Assembly: GCA_963576725.1 (NCBI GenBank)
Contig: OY755242.1
Location: 23,642,656 to 23,706,655, forward strand
Direction of reading: 5' to 3'
Origin: Azorinus chamasolen
Lineage: Eukaryota > Mollusca > Bivalvia > Cardiida > Solecurtidae
Length of the DNA stretch: 64,000 nt
Positions 43,321 through 53,718 of the stretch are shown here, in pieces. Position 1 is the stretch's first letter. Each line of letters begins with the position of its first letter. A program made the position numbers and the translations under genes. The notes under the pieces are model-generated. The model was not told the DNA's origin and searched no databases. It saw only the letters and a list, made by a program, of their open reading frames with translations.

Positions 43321-43360
43321 ATATTGTAATGAGAACCAAGTTATGTGAAGTAATATTTAT

Positions 43361-43612
43361 TTAACCCTTTACCCAATAGCCTGTTTCTAGTTTTGAAGAC
43401 ATATGACCACTTAAGGCAGGTTGAAAGTAAAGCAGAATGCGCCTTAAGGCGCATTCTGCTTTACTTTCAGCCTGCTTTAAGCTACCACCTCCTGGAATAT
43501 AGGAACTAATTATGATGCTATATGTTCATTATTGTAAAAATTGGAACTATTTTCTTCAGCGGAGGAATATATTAAACTCGCTTAAAGCCGCTTCTATCAG
43601 GTAAAGGGTTAA
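43361..43612. mobile_element. chimeric element: TTAA ends, PalT/D-like core
   Basis: Ends TTAACCCTTTACCCAATAGC and CAGGTAAAGGGTTAA. The core is AAGGCAGGTTGAAAGTAAAG, CAGAATGCGCCTTAAGGCGC, GCTTTAAGCTACCACCTCC, otherwise known from TA-flanked PalT and PalD. Confidence 0.82.
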
Positions 43613-44080
43613 AGTTGGAAGTTTACAAACTTTACAGTAACAGTAATAAGAAGACTGACAGAGACCCATTCTTTATGTAAATGTTTTTTGTTCTGCTCAT
43701 ATTTCCAGGCTCATTTACACACAACTAAAACTAAAGTGATGTTTGAACTATGTTTGTTATATAGATCAATGCCAAATATTGTACTTTGAAACAAATTTAG
43801 TGATCTCTCTAAAGTCAGTCAAAGATTGATATCCTAAATAAGCACTTGTTAACAATTCACTCTATAAATGCACTGCACCTTTGCAAACGGAGTAGACCCA
43901 GATTAGAGGAGGTGTCTGATTAGGGTCTGCCCTGTTTGCTTATGATATAATCTAGATATGATTCTACAGTTTCTGCCATAGTCAAAACTTCCTGTGCCCA
44001 TGTGTTTTTATAACAATCTAATTAATATTCATGACATCATTATTACTTACTTGAATATTCATGGAGGAAAGGATTAATAG
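43613..44080. mobile_element. spacer, then PalA element
   Basis: 43849-44080: AACAATTCACTCTATAAATG, GGAGTAGACCCAGATTAG with a short apex, ATCTAATTAATATTCATGAC, ATGGAGGAAAGGATTAA. 43613-43848 shows nothing. Confidence 0.65.
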
Positions 44081-44612
44081 ACATTTTAACAACAAAGTAG
44101 ACCCAACTTAAACTCTTTCTATGCTATGGGTGAATTTTTACTAACCTTGCAAACAGTTTGTATCTAGATTACATAGCAGCTCATCAGGATTCAAAGTGCT
44201 TTAGGAGTGTGATTAGAGCTATAGACAGGGGAGGGTTTTTTGAAATACTAAAGCACACGGGAGGGTATTTCAAATACTAAAGTGTGTAGGAGTGTGATTA
44301 TGTTGTGACTACTCTTGGAATAGTTTCTTCAAGAGATTCTAAAAAATAGTTTTGGAGCTATTCTTTAAAAAACGGTTTATTTACCCATGTTATCTATGTT
44401 TTTTGAGTGCTGTTGTTGGTTACTGCATGTCTACTGATTTCTTTGGTCATATTTCAGCTCCACATTGAATTCGTTGTTTATTGAAGGAGTTCATCTACTG
44501 TGATAGAAATATATGGGCAGCAGCCAAACTTCACCATCCTTCGTACATTATGTGATTATTAGACCCGGTGGATGACTAGTCCAGTTGAGACATAAACTGT
44601 TTAATTTTAAGT
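44081..44612. other. intergenic, no gene seen
   Basis: Weak PalF traces (CAGTTTGTATCTAGATTAC at about 44155) and two similar GGGAGGG(T)ATTT stretches. A TTTCAG at 44453 could open a 3' untranslated exon of ABHD18, but nothing proves it. Confidence 0.35.
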
Positions 44613-44896
44613 TAACTGTTTACTCCATGTCTGATCTGGGTCTGCTCTGGTTGTAAAGGTGTTTAAAGGCATACCTATGAAGTAATGGCTTAACATTCCG
44701 AACCTTTTACTCAATGAATATTCAGACAAAAATAATCACATTTTTCATTGTGACAGAAAGTATTGAATCAGATCTGTAGTATGTTAAAAGCAAACAGAGC
44801 AGACCCTGATCAGACGGCTCCTTTAGGAGCCATCTGATCAGGGTCTACTCTGTTTGCAAAGCCGTAGAAAGGTGAATTTATGGAGGAAAGGATTAA
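44613..44896. mobile_element. deleted PalA (81 bp) followed by PalA
   Basis: 44613-44693: TTAACTGTTTACTCCATG joined directly to TCTGATCTGGGTCTGCTC, then TGAAGTAATGGCTTAA, a large internal deletion. 44690-44896: reverse PalA with hairpin GGCTCCTTTAGGAGCC and end TGGAGGAAAGGATTAA. Confidence 0.75.
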
Positions 44897-45397
44897 ACCG
44901 TATCCTACAGAGTGTGGCCTGACTGGCACACAGTTTCATTGCAGGTGAGGCACTGAGTTACTCTTGATCCAAGCTGTCTGGATCCTTTAGTCATTGAGAT
45001 TTTCATGTAACTATTTGTATGCTGGCGGTAAATTTGTTAATACCTATGCAAACAGTTTATCAGGATCAAAATTGAGTGACACAAATTTTTTTTTTAAACT
45101 TTTCCCTCATATAAACACCTTTTCACACCTGTGCAATCATAGTAGATGCAGAATAGATAGCCCCTGTAGGAGACGTCTCATCAGGGATTGTTATGTTTGC
45201 TTATGAAATAAATCTGGTCTGATTTAGCAGATTATGCCATAGCCAATTCTCTGGTTCATAGTACAGTAGTAGTATACCATTTTAAAAATGCAGCTAATTA
45301 ATATTCATAGTCTGGTCATTATTTTACATGAATATTCATTATTTGAATGGTTATGATACTAAGTACTACATGATTGTAGTATTATAGACACACAATC
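44897..45397. repeat. PalF trace and degraded PalA
   Basis: 44900-45080 has TGATCCAAGCTGTCTGG. 45100-45350: CCCTCATATAAACACC, TAGCCCCTGTAGGAG, AGCTAATTAATATTCATAG. Confidence 0.55.
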
Positions 45398-45545
45398 AGT
45401 ACCCATGCTTATAAAGCTTTTTAGTTGATTCTGAGTTCGTTCTCAAGCTTTTGATAGGTCAGATTTGAGCAAAGCTCAAATCTGACCTATCAAAAGCTTG
45501 AGAACGAGCTTAGACTCAACTTAAAAGTTTATAAGCATTGACCCT
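45398..45545. mobile_element. PalI element
   Basis: ACCCATGCTTATAAAGC to TTATAAGCATTGACCC, centre ATTTGAGCAAAGCTCAAAT, arms GTTCTCAAGCTTTTGATAGG. A single-copy arm, unlike 20666-20842. Confidence 0.88.
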
Positions 45546-45639
45546 GATTGCTTTTATCATTTTGTAGAGATGTTTTATAGTAATTTATTTTAACTGTTCC
45601 AGTTTACAGTCAGGGATATTTATCATGCTTTGAGATAGT

Positions 45640-45822
45640 GGTAACCCTTTCAACAATGCTTTTCAAATGGACTGCTCCAATAGTGTTAACCCTTTCATCA
45701 ATGATTTTTCAAATGGACTGCTCCAATAGTGTTAACCCTTTCAACAATGCTTTTCAAATGGACTGCTCCAATATTGTTAACCCTTTCAACAATGCTTTTC
45801 AAATGGACTGCTCCAGTATTCA
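45640..45822. repeat. 45-bp minisatellite made of a PalE end
   Basis: Four copies of TTAACCCTTTCAACAATGC, TTTTCAAATGGACTGCTCC. The unit is a PalE terminus (compare ACCTTTCAACAATG at 51360 and TTTTCAAATGGAGTATTCC at 52016). The rest of a PalE follows directly. Confidence 0.85.
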
Positions 45823-45985
45823 AATAGGCTAAGCTTACCATGAATATTAATAGGATTTATTTTACAGAAAAATGTAACATGACAAAACGGGGCAGACCCG
45901 GATGAGAGGAGGGTCCCTCTCATCTGGGTCTACACTATTTGTAAAAGACAGTTACTTGTTTCTTGTGCTAAAAGGGCTAATGCAG
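45823..45985. mobile_element. PalE element body
   Basis: ACCATGAATATTAATAGG, then hairpin GCAGACCCGGATGAGAGG, GGGTCCCTCTCATCTGGG, then GCTAAAAGGGCTAA. Confidence 0.7.
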
Positions 45986-46235
45986 TAAAACCTTTCCCTG
46001 TTCTATGTTTATTACAAATTTCAACACCTACTGAATATTTATGGACAAAATAGGTATGATAAAATATGGAAGGTGAAACATTGTAGCCATTTAAGAAGGT
46101 AAAGAGACAGATATATCTAATTTCATTAGTAAACAGAACAGACCCTGATCAGATGGCTCCTATAGGAGCCGTCTGATCTGGGTCTACTCTGTTTGCAAAT
46201 ATGTGAAAACAGGTTTATATGAGGGAAAGGGTTAA
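45986..46235. mobile_element. PalA2 element, complete
   Basis: AACCTTTCCCTGTTC to GAGGGAAAGGGTTAA; hairpin with GCTCCTATAGGAGC apex. Confidence 0.9.
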
Positions 46236-46332
46236 GCCTACAGGTTGTTTGATTTAATCAGGAAGTAAGGCAAAATATCTACACATGTCTGTTGCCTCAG
46301 GCAATAAATGAATAGAAAGTTTGTTATACATG

Positions 46333-46507
46333 TACAGTAGAACTCCTCTAATGCGACCACTTAATGAATAAACATGGGGTATCTTTATAAGCAGGTGGTT
46401 GCTTAATGCAGGGCAAAGTACTTTTGTCCTGCATTAAGCTACCACCTGCATTTAACACCCATAATTCTACCTCTTTTAGGTGGTCACATTAGCGGGGTTT
46501 TACTGTA
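46333..46507. mobile_element. PalT element, apex-deleted
   Basis: TACAGTAGAACTCCTCTAATG to GCGGGGTTTTACTGTA. GCAGGGCAAAGTACTTTTGT shows both inner arms and the apex lost at once. Confidence 0.88.
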
Positions 46508-47004
46508 TATTGTAAATCTGATGAAAATAGATTGTCTGATCAGGATGTCTTCTGTTAGCATATGGAATGGTATACATTCGCTTCTACAGTTTCAGCCAAG
46601 GCCAGCATATCTTGTGTCCACATGCCCTTATAAAAAATCATTTAATTAATGTTCATAATGTCATTATTTCTTACATGAATATTCATGATGTAAAGGGTTA
46701 TGAATATGTGTAGTGCCAAGAAAACAAGACATCATATAGGAGTAGGCAAACAGTAGACACAGAGTAGCTGTCATGTTCCTGACATTGGATAACCTGGCCC
46801 TGCCCTGTTGGACACTTGACATTGAAAGCAGTATTATTAGCAGATACATATATATAAACAATTTAGACCCTGATCAGACCCTATACTGTTTACATACAAG
46901 GTAAACCAAGCTATATTGAGACCTGTTGTTATTTTGTTGTTTACATAACAGCACACAAATATAGGACCAGACAACATAATGTAGTAAGTCGCCACATATG
47001 ATGT
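46508..47004. repeat. PalA right half and spacer
   Basis: 46575-46700: TTTCAGCCAAGGCCAGC, TTAATTAATGTTCATAATG, ATTCATGATGTAAAGGGTTA. The rest shows nothing clear. Confidence 0.5.
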
Positions 47005-47320
47005 ACTGGGCTTTGGTCTAATGGATATGTATCTGGTCTTGCAAATAGGGGGTCATGGGTACGAATCCCAGGCTATGCATTTTCCTTTTTAAAAAACCCA
47101 ACTGATTTGCTATTTGTAATCATCTTTTTATTTTTTAGTCTTTTTGAAGACTTTTTCAGTTATATGTTAATATTTTGGTAATAATTGTTATTTGTTATAT
47201 TTATTGTTGTTTTATATGGACAATTAATTAATAAAAAATGGCCACTGGTCAGAATCGAACTGGAGACCCGCCGCATGCAAGCCTAGATACAACATCCATT
47301 GCACCATGACAATTATTTTG
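47005..47320. repeat. inverted pair of tRNA-like units
   Basis: Plus-strand head at 47012-47085 (A box TTTGGTCTAATGG, B box GGGTACGAATCCC). Opposite-strand head at 47240-47310 (B box AGTTCGATTCTGAC). They face each other across 150 bp of T-rich sequence. SINE heads are likelier than genes: neither folds cleanly and both B boxes depart from consensus. Confidence 0.6.
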
Positions 47321-47609
47321 AAGGGTTGTGGCTTGCGAAGTCTTTTAAAAAATAGGAAGTGCCATAGTTGCTTCATTTTGTTTACATTAGAGTGGGTCAT
47401 GTTTTGTTCCAAAATAAGTTGGGTATATCTGTATCTGTTACGTGATGATTATTCTTGCTAGTGTCCACCCATTATGAATGTTGATTTAATTCTTGTTTTG
47501 AAATATATGAAACAAGGGAACTTATTGCCGTGGCAAACAGTAGAGAAGTAGACCTGTATGTATAAGCAAATAGAACAGATCCTGTCTGATATGAGTCTAC
47601 TCGGTTTTC
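47321..47609. other. intergenic, no gene seen
   Basis: A PalA arm pair without apex (AAATAGAACAGATCCTGTC) lies at about 47568; nothing else. Confidence 0.4.
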
Positions 47610-48030
47610 AAAGGGCCTTTACTCCATAGATATGCCTTTGCAATCAGAGTAGACCTAGAGCAGACAGTGCCTATATTAGTCTGATCAGGGTCTGGTCTGT
47701 TTGCTTATGAAATAATTCAGATCGAATTATTCAATTTTTGTAATGATAAAGAATTCCCATGTTTATAATGTCACTATAAATATTTGTCTAATTAACTCTC
47801 CCTCATATAAACGTGTTTTCATGCATCTGCAAACAGAGTAGTCTCAGATCAGACAGGTCCTATAGGAGCCGTCTGATCAGAGTCTCCTGTTTGCTAATGG
47901 AATTGAAAAGATTTGTGGATTTTCTAATATGGCTACAATTTTCCACCTTCTATATTTAGTTGTAACTTTTTTGTCCATGAATATGCAGCAAGTGTTAATA
48001 TGCATGATGCCATTAATTTTGGCTTGAATA
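47610..48030. mobile_element. PalA interrupted by reverse PalA2
   Basis: PalA from CCTTTACTCCATAGATATG to GTCTAATTAAC, then PalA2 47793-47999 (CTCCCTCATATAAACG, GGTCCTATAGGAGCC) to GTGTTAATATGCATG. The junction is the same TTAA of CTAATTAATATTC used at 21554. Confidence 0.75.
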
Positions 48031-48377
48031 CTGGTATGTCTGCAAAGACATTGTCTTCTATCACAATTCTTACAGCAGTAGGAGTTCAGCATTAAATATC
48101 AGTATTATAGGAGAGCTTTGTTCATTGTTAGTGAAATGATTTTAAAGAATTTTATGTATGTCTGTATATATATTAAGAATATATTAATGGAAATAAACTC
48201 ATGAATTATGACTTGTAGATTGGTTTGTGTTAATACATTTTGCTGTTCATAAGCTGAAGCAAACTTCCAAATAAAACCTAAGAGCTATGTTTACCGACAT
48301 TGCGCACTGTTTGCACATAACTTATATTATTCAATACCTGTTGTATTTTAAAATGTGACATGCTGTCTAAGCTTTAG
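48031..48377. other. intergenic, no gene seen
   Basis: AT-rich; AATGGAAATAAACTC at about 48187 resembles a poly(A) signal but has no linked gene. Confidence 0.35.
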
Positions 48378-48604
48378 TCCTTTCCCACTTAGGCTATTTT
48401 TAGACCCAACCTCTTTGAATAAATCTACCGAAAAGGACCATATAAACTAGAGAAAAGGAAAATTAAAAAATGTTGTAGTTTGAAACCATTGTGATACATA
48501 AAGCATTTGCTCCTTTAGGAGCAAATGCTCTATTTATCACAATGGTTTCACAAAGTGACTTTTACAGAAGCGTCAAAAGGCGTCAATATGCGGGAATGTG
48601 TTAA
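48378..48604. mobile_element. PalB element
   Basis: TCCTTTCCCACTTAGG to GCGGGAATGTGTTAA, apex TGCTCCTTTAGGAGCA. Confidence 0.88.
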
Positions 48605-48841
48605 ATATTGAATGTTCTAAGTAGAATGGCCAATCACTGTTTATTGATAACAGTCCATTCAACCTTACTGTACTGATTTTGATAGATAACTAATGCAGAC
48701 CTCGCTAAGAGAGCTCCTTTATGAGCCCCTGATCTGGGTCTGCACTGTTGGCTGATGTCAGTACATTTATTTCCTGCTTTCGAAAGGCTAAACTCAGCTG
48801 AAACAGTTTTTCTCATTTCAGTTATAATTACAGAGCTTTGA
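48605..48841. repeat. PalE-like remnant
   Basis: AGTAGAATGGCCAATCAC, CATTCAACCTTACTG, AGAGAGCTCCTTTATGAGCC, GGGTCTGCACTGTTGGC. Confidence 0.5.
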
Positions 48842-49083
48842 TTAACCCTTTCCCTAATATAAACAAGTGTTTTTATGCCTTTGCAAATAGAGTAGACCCA
48901 GATTAGATAGCTCCCAGAGGAGGCGTCTGATCAGGGTTGTTTTCTCTGTTTACTAATCAATTTATTATATATATCTTAATCTACAGTTTCTACCAATATT
49001 AAAATCTAGTTTATAAAAATCAGCTAATAAATATTCATGATATTATTATTTCTTTTACGAATATTTAACAGGGAAATGCTTAA
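48842..49083. mobile_element. PalA element
   Basis: TTAACCCTTTCCCTAATATA to AACAGGGAAATGCTTAA, centre TAGCTCCCAGAGGAGGC. Confidence 0.85.
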
Positions 49084-49149
49084 TTTTCATTCTTTTGATT
49101 GATATTTTTTATAATCTACAGACACATACAATCACCAGTGTGTAATAGA

Positions 49150-49421
49150 TATCGGCGACAATATAAAAAAAAGTAAAGTACCTAGTAATAGTCTAATTTC
49201 AGTCCGAATGACCGCTAACGTATGGTGCGATTACGCAGCCGCAGTACCGGCTTGTGACCCTAACAGGTACCCATTTTAACCCTTGGGTGGAGAGGAGGCA
49301 ATCTCGTGCTGGTGGGAGACACTGGAAAGCGTATCTGAAATTTCGAGCTGGTCCAGCCGGGATTCGAATCCAAGACCCCTATGTTATCAGCTCAACGCTC
49401 AACCACTAGACCAAGCCACCA
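49150..49421 (-). mobile_element. tRNA-derived SINE, shared central domain
   Basis: Reading the minus strand: A box TGGTCTAGTGGTTGAGCG, B box GGATTCGAATCCC, then a body that includes (as plus strand) CCTCTCCACCCAAGGG and AATGGGTACCTGTTAGGG. This segment recurs in the unrelated-headed SINE at 60521. Confidence 0.8.
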
Positions 49422-49477
49422 TAATGTATATATGACTATATATACACACCATCATGTCATAAATATCCATTTGCAAT

Positions 49478-49752
49478 TAAACCATAACCCATTCCCGGAT
49501 ATTGACGCCGCTGTAATAGTCACTCTGTGAAACCATTGTGATAAATAGATCTATTTATCACAATGGTTTCAAACTACAAAATTCTAACATTTTCCTTTTC
49601 TCTTGTTAATGCTCCTTTTCTGTAGATTTATTTTAAGAAGTTGGGTCTTAACCCATTCCCGCATATAAACGCCTTTTGACACTTCTGTAAAAGTCACTTT
49701 TTGAAACCATTGTGATAAATAGAGCAATTGCTCCTATGTGGGAATGGGTTAA
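49478..49752. mobile_element. two truncated PalB elements
   Basis: First (49478-49648): the hairpin is shortened to AAATAGATCTATTT, both inner arms and apex lost together. Second (49648-49752): runs from TTAACCCATTCCCGCATATA to the apex GCAATTGCTCCTATG, then jumps to TGGGAATGGGTTAA, a half-element. Confidence 0.82.
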
Positions 49753-50287
49753 TATTCAAAGTGGAATGGTCCATTACTGTCTTACCATCGAATCCATTCG
49801 GTATTAAAGGTTTTACTGCAAGAAGGTGTATTTTGCGTTTCTCCGTTTAAAATTTCTGTATGGGTAAAGTGAAATTGTTCACCATTCTTACACAAAACGT
49901 GCTGTTGTAGTCCCGCTAGACCATGTATTAACAAGGCGATTCTCGTGCGCACGCGCTGTTGTTGACCGGTTTTAATTATACTTATTCGGGGCCTCGGGTA
50001 AACAATGGACTCGAATGCTATATATGATAGCGTTTTGGATTAAGCTAGGCGAACGGTGCAAGTATTTCAGGGGCACCGACAATGAAATGTTTTAGTGATA
50101 GACATATTGAATAAAATTCCGTGTAAACGATATTTGATACACTCATGAAATGACGTTAGAAAGAAAACAGTGGCCCGGAAACAGCATAAATCGAACGAAG
50201 TGTCAGAGAAGTGTATAGTTTTGCTTGAATTTGGAAGATTTAAATTGATACAGGAAAGCAGAAAATGGGTTTTATGCAAGAATAGCG
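49753..50287. other. intergenic, no gene seen
   Basis: A PalE-like end (GTGGAATGGTCCATTACTG) at 49760. No recognised coding domain; open frames here extend from the PalL palindrome. Confidence 0.4.
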
Positions 50288-50423
50288 TTAATACACGTTT
50301 GTTTTCGGGCAATAACATCTGCAGTGTCCCTCGGAAATGTTGTTGCCCTCGCCCTTCGGGCTCGGGCCAACAACAGTCCCTCGGGACACTGCAGATGTTA
50401 TTGCCCGAAAAAACGTGTATTAA
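50288..50423. mobile_element. PalL foldback, TTAA-flanked
   Basis: TTAATACACGTTTG and AAACGTGTATTAA ends. Arms CGGGCAATAACATCTGCAGT, GTCCCTCGG, inner TGTTGTTGCCC, CTCGCCCTTCGGGCTCGGG centre. The left has AAATGTTG where the right has CAACA(G), the only notable mismatch. GC-rich in AT-rich surroundings. Open frames crossing it on both strands are artefacts. Confidence 0.85.
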
Positions 50424-51062
50424 CCCTCTATTGTGTAATAGTAGTGTCCATTTAATATTAAAGGGCAAATTTGGAATGACAAACCGTGCAGATCTTGATC
50501 CAGGTGATCCACAGTTTGTATGCAAAGAGTTGAGGTTGAAATTTTGATTCAGCTGTGTACGTAGCGAATAAAACCCAAGCACGATTTAATGATTGGGGTT
50601 TATTTATTCTAGTTTGTACATGTATAATTAAATCACCATAAACTATGCAATAAACTGGACTGTTGTACTGTATCTGTGTTTGTCCACAGGGAGCGGTATC
50701 AAACTGATTTTGTAATGTCAAAAATTTACTCCATAAATACGCCTTTCTACGCTTTTTCAAACTGGGTAGACCCAGATCAGATGGATTCTGTAAGAGCTGA
50801 TCGACGAGTGTCTACACTACACGTTACTATTTCAGTCTTATTTAAAGGTGCTGAATTGAATTATTCAGTTTACAAACTGGTGGGGAAGAGTAATAGATTG
50901 TCCGATTATTAGGGTAATTTGGGTAGGTATATATACGTGGTTTACTTCTACTTTTAACACACAATTTGAACATAATTATACAGACACGACTCTTAGTAAA
51001 CAAAGGTCATTTCGTTGAATATTTGTCAGTTCAGCAGGGTCGATTATTATTTCACACATGTA
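50424..51062. repeat. PalE/PalA remnants
   Basis: 50440-50530 (ACAAACCGTGCAGATCTTG, GATCCACAGTTTGTATGC) and 50718-50830 (TTTACTCCATAAATACGCC, GGGTAGACCCAGATCAGATG). No gene. Confidence 0.5.
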
Positions 51063-51271
51063 TAACAGTAACACCTCTCTAAACTGGAAGTCTAGAAGAG
51101 AATAATTTAGATACTTTTAGACAGGTGGCTGCTTGATACACGGTGAAAGTCATACAGAAAACTCCTAGAGGAGCTTTCTGTATGACTTTCACCCAACACC
51201 AAGCTGTCATCTGTCTCAAAGACCGATATTTATACTAAATTCACCGTCCCGTCTAGGGAGGTTTTACTGTA
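51063..51271. mobile_element. PalT-type element, CTAAACTGGA arm variant
   Basis: TACAGTAACACCTCTC... matched at the right by GTCTAGGGAGG then TTTTACTGTA. The hairpin is GGTGAAAGTCATACAG, apex CTCCTAGAGGAG. Confidence 0.88.
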
Positions 51272-51999
51272 CATCACAAAATCCGTTTGATACTGCCTCC
51301 TGTGTGCATAGCTTGTTTGCAGTTATATTGAATCAAACCTTGCAATTAGTATATTTTACCTTTCAACAATGAATTTTCAGAATGGAATAGTCCATCATTA
51401 ATTAACTGTATAGTCCACTTAGTAGGAAAGGCTAAACAAATCTAGATGATTTTGAACGAGAAACAGTTCAGACCCTGATTGGATGGCTCCTATAGGAAAC
51501 CTCTGATCCGTGTCTACACTTTTATTCAATTACCAGTGTATTGATGTTCTGCTTTCAAAGCATTAATGCTAGTTGCATTATGTGACAGCTGGTAAGTTAC
51601 GTTGTCACATGACCAAAAACAATAATTATACTAATATCTAGCCCTTTGAATGAAGGCAACGAACTAGGCCTACTGGATTTGCAATTATTGTAGACCCTGA
51701 TAAGAAGGCTACTTGTGCAGCTTTCTGCTCAAGGTCGGCACTCTCTGTCATTCAAAATTCCTCTGCAAATTTAAACCGTATCTATCATTAAACAATGATT
51801 GACCGTTGCCCATTGAAAATTCAACATTTAAAGTGTAATGTTATTGTAAGTATATATAGTGATAACATTAGCTTATATTTTGGATCCAGGTGCGAGATGG
51901 AGTAACCCAGACTATTTATTACCATCTAATTATGTCATATTGCGTGACTCTCATGTTGCATATGGTATACAGATACACCTTTATTAAGCAGATTCTTGA
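51272..51999. repeat. PalE remnants
   Basis: 51355-51540 (ACCTTTCAACAATGAA, GATGGCTCCTATAGG) and 51640-51740 (AGCCCTTTGAATGAAGG, AAGAAGGCTACTTGTGCAGC). No gene seen. Confidence 0.5.
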
Positions 52000-52700
52000 A
52001 CCTTTCAATGCTAAATTTTCAAATGGAGTATTCCAAAACTTAGGTCATGCTTACCGTGAATATTCATGGGTTTATTTTAGCTCATCAGAGCACAAAGTGC
52101 TCACAGCGAGGTTTTGTGGTCGCCTAATATCCGTCGTCCGTCGGCGAGTGTCGTCTGTCGTGCGTCGTCAGTCGTCAACAGTTGACCCTTTAAACAATCT
52201 TCTCCTCTGAATTTACATGGTTCTCAGTTTTCATCTTTGGTACATAGCATCATATGTAGGTCATCTACAGAAGTATATAAATTATGTTCCAGGGGTCAAA
52301 ATTGGCACCGCCCCAGGGTGCCTTATTTTCTATAGAAACATATTTTTATATTGAAAACTTTGAAAATCTTCTCCTCTGAAACTAGAAGGTGTTCAGCTTT
52401 CATATTCGGCACATATCAAGTTCAGGTCCTCTACCAAATATGCATTAATTGTGCTCCTTGGGTCAAAATTGGCCCCTCCCAGGGGTGGCAAGTTTTCTTT
52501 AGAAACTTTGAAAACTATTCTCCTCTGATTGACTGGTGAGCGATATCATGGCCATCATGGCCCTCTTGTTTATAAAAGGTAGCATGACAAACAGTGCAGA
52601 CCCACATGAGAGGGCTTCTCTAGGAACCCTCTCATCTGGTCCTACACTGTTTGCAAAAGACGTTAAGTGACTCATTTTCTCGCACTGAAGGTTAAAGGGT
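52000..52700. mobile_element. PalE hosting a tandem-unit dispersed element
   Basis: PalE left (GAACCTTTCAATGC, GTGAATATTCATGGG) and right (CAGTGCAGACCCACATG, AGAGGGCTTCTCTAGG) surround 52075-52570. That insert starts TTTTAGCTCATCAGAGC, ACAAAGTGCTCACAGCGAGG, has a CGTCGTCCGTCGG run, two CTTCTCCTCTGAA units and ends GAGCGATATCATGGCC, ATCATGGCCCTCTTG, a familiar bivalve repeat type. Confidence 0.75.
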
Positions 52701-52876
52701 TTAACGTTGAGGTAATGAAATGCCAACCTTTATCCTGCTGTATAACTCGGCTCAAAGTCTGATCAACCGCAATTGTTACTTGAATTTGATTTGTTAAAAC
52801 TTGGATAAATCATGGATTAAGTGTCAAACAGCTTGGATTCCAGTCGAAATCCAGTAGAACCCCTCTACACCGGACG
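52701..52876. other. spacer with PalF trace
   Basis: Ends in AGCTTGGATTCC and a CAGTAGAACCCCTCTACACC PalT-type end at 52851. Confidence 0.4.
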
Positions 52877-53139
52877 TTAACCCTTCTCTTGTTGAATTTT
52901 AAAATACATTTCTCCTTCTTTACCCATGCCCTGTTGTATAATTACATATATCTTCACTGTGTACAAGTATTTCGCTGTGCAATCACTGCTGTGGAGTGCA
53001 CTGGTTGCACAATCAACTTGTAAATAGTGCAGACCCAGATGAGACAGCTCCTGCAGGAGCTGTCTCATATGGGTCTTCACTATTTACAGGTAAGTACAAT
53101 GTACATGTATATTGACGTGAATAGCAAGCGAAGGGTTAA
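52877..53139. mobile_element. PalC element, complete reference copy
   Basis: TTAACCCTTCTCTTGTTG to AGCAAGCGAAGGGTTAA. It carries both sites that are occupied elsewhere: ATTTTAAAATA (PalB at 40141) and GCTGTGGAGTGC (hAT-like at 2869). Hairpin centre GACAGCTCCTGCAGGAGCTG. Confidence 0.93.
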
Positions 53140-53718
53140 TAAGACGCCGAGTTAACCGGTGTTTCATCTGGTTCTAAACTGTTTGCAAAGGCTATCACAT
53201 AGTATCCGGTACAGTGCTTATGATTAACCTTTCCTTTCATATAAAATATTGTAAAAACCTTTCATATTGACGCCTTTTAACCCTTTCGCTGCCAAACTCT
53301 GTCGTCTGCTAACTTTGTCGTCTGCTACAAATTTTCATTCTTTTGATTTTCTTCATTTTTGTTTCAAAAACATAGTAAGATCCAAACAGGTTGTCACGTG
53401 ACACTCTTTTTGAAACTATATAGAAACAAAACGTATTTTTTAGAATTGAATCACAAAATCAACAATATTCACAGACGATAATTGCTCAGAGTGCAGAAGA
53501 TTAAGACTGGATTATCTCTTGTAAAGGCCGAGTCCTGACTAGATACATGTATATTAAAGTATACCATATTTGAATTAAACGCGTTTTCAAGAGTAGCTTT
53601 TTTATTTCTCCAACAGACCCCGTGCTGTTACCAGTCTATAGAATGGTCTCAACGAGACGATTCTAAAGAGTGGTCACATCATAAGATTCAGTGGAGAAAT
53701 AGCCAGTTTAGTATATGA
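53140..53718. repeat. PalF, PalF2 and PalJ remnants
   Basis: AGACGCCGAGTTAACCGGTG at 53142; TTAACCCTTTCGCTGCC at 53279; CGATTCTAAAGAGTGGTCAC at 53660. No gene. Confidence 0.55.

Noticed and set aside
50067..50582. 171-codon minus-strand and 125-codon plus-strand open frames
   Set aside because: Both run through the PalL palindrome, giving mirrored peptides; no family match.
52877..53080. 67-codon frame MKTHMRQLLQELSHLGL
   Set aside because: It is PalC read on the minus strand; the same peptide appears at every PalC copy.
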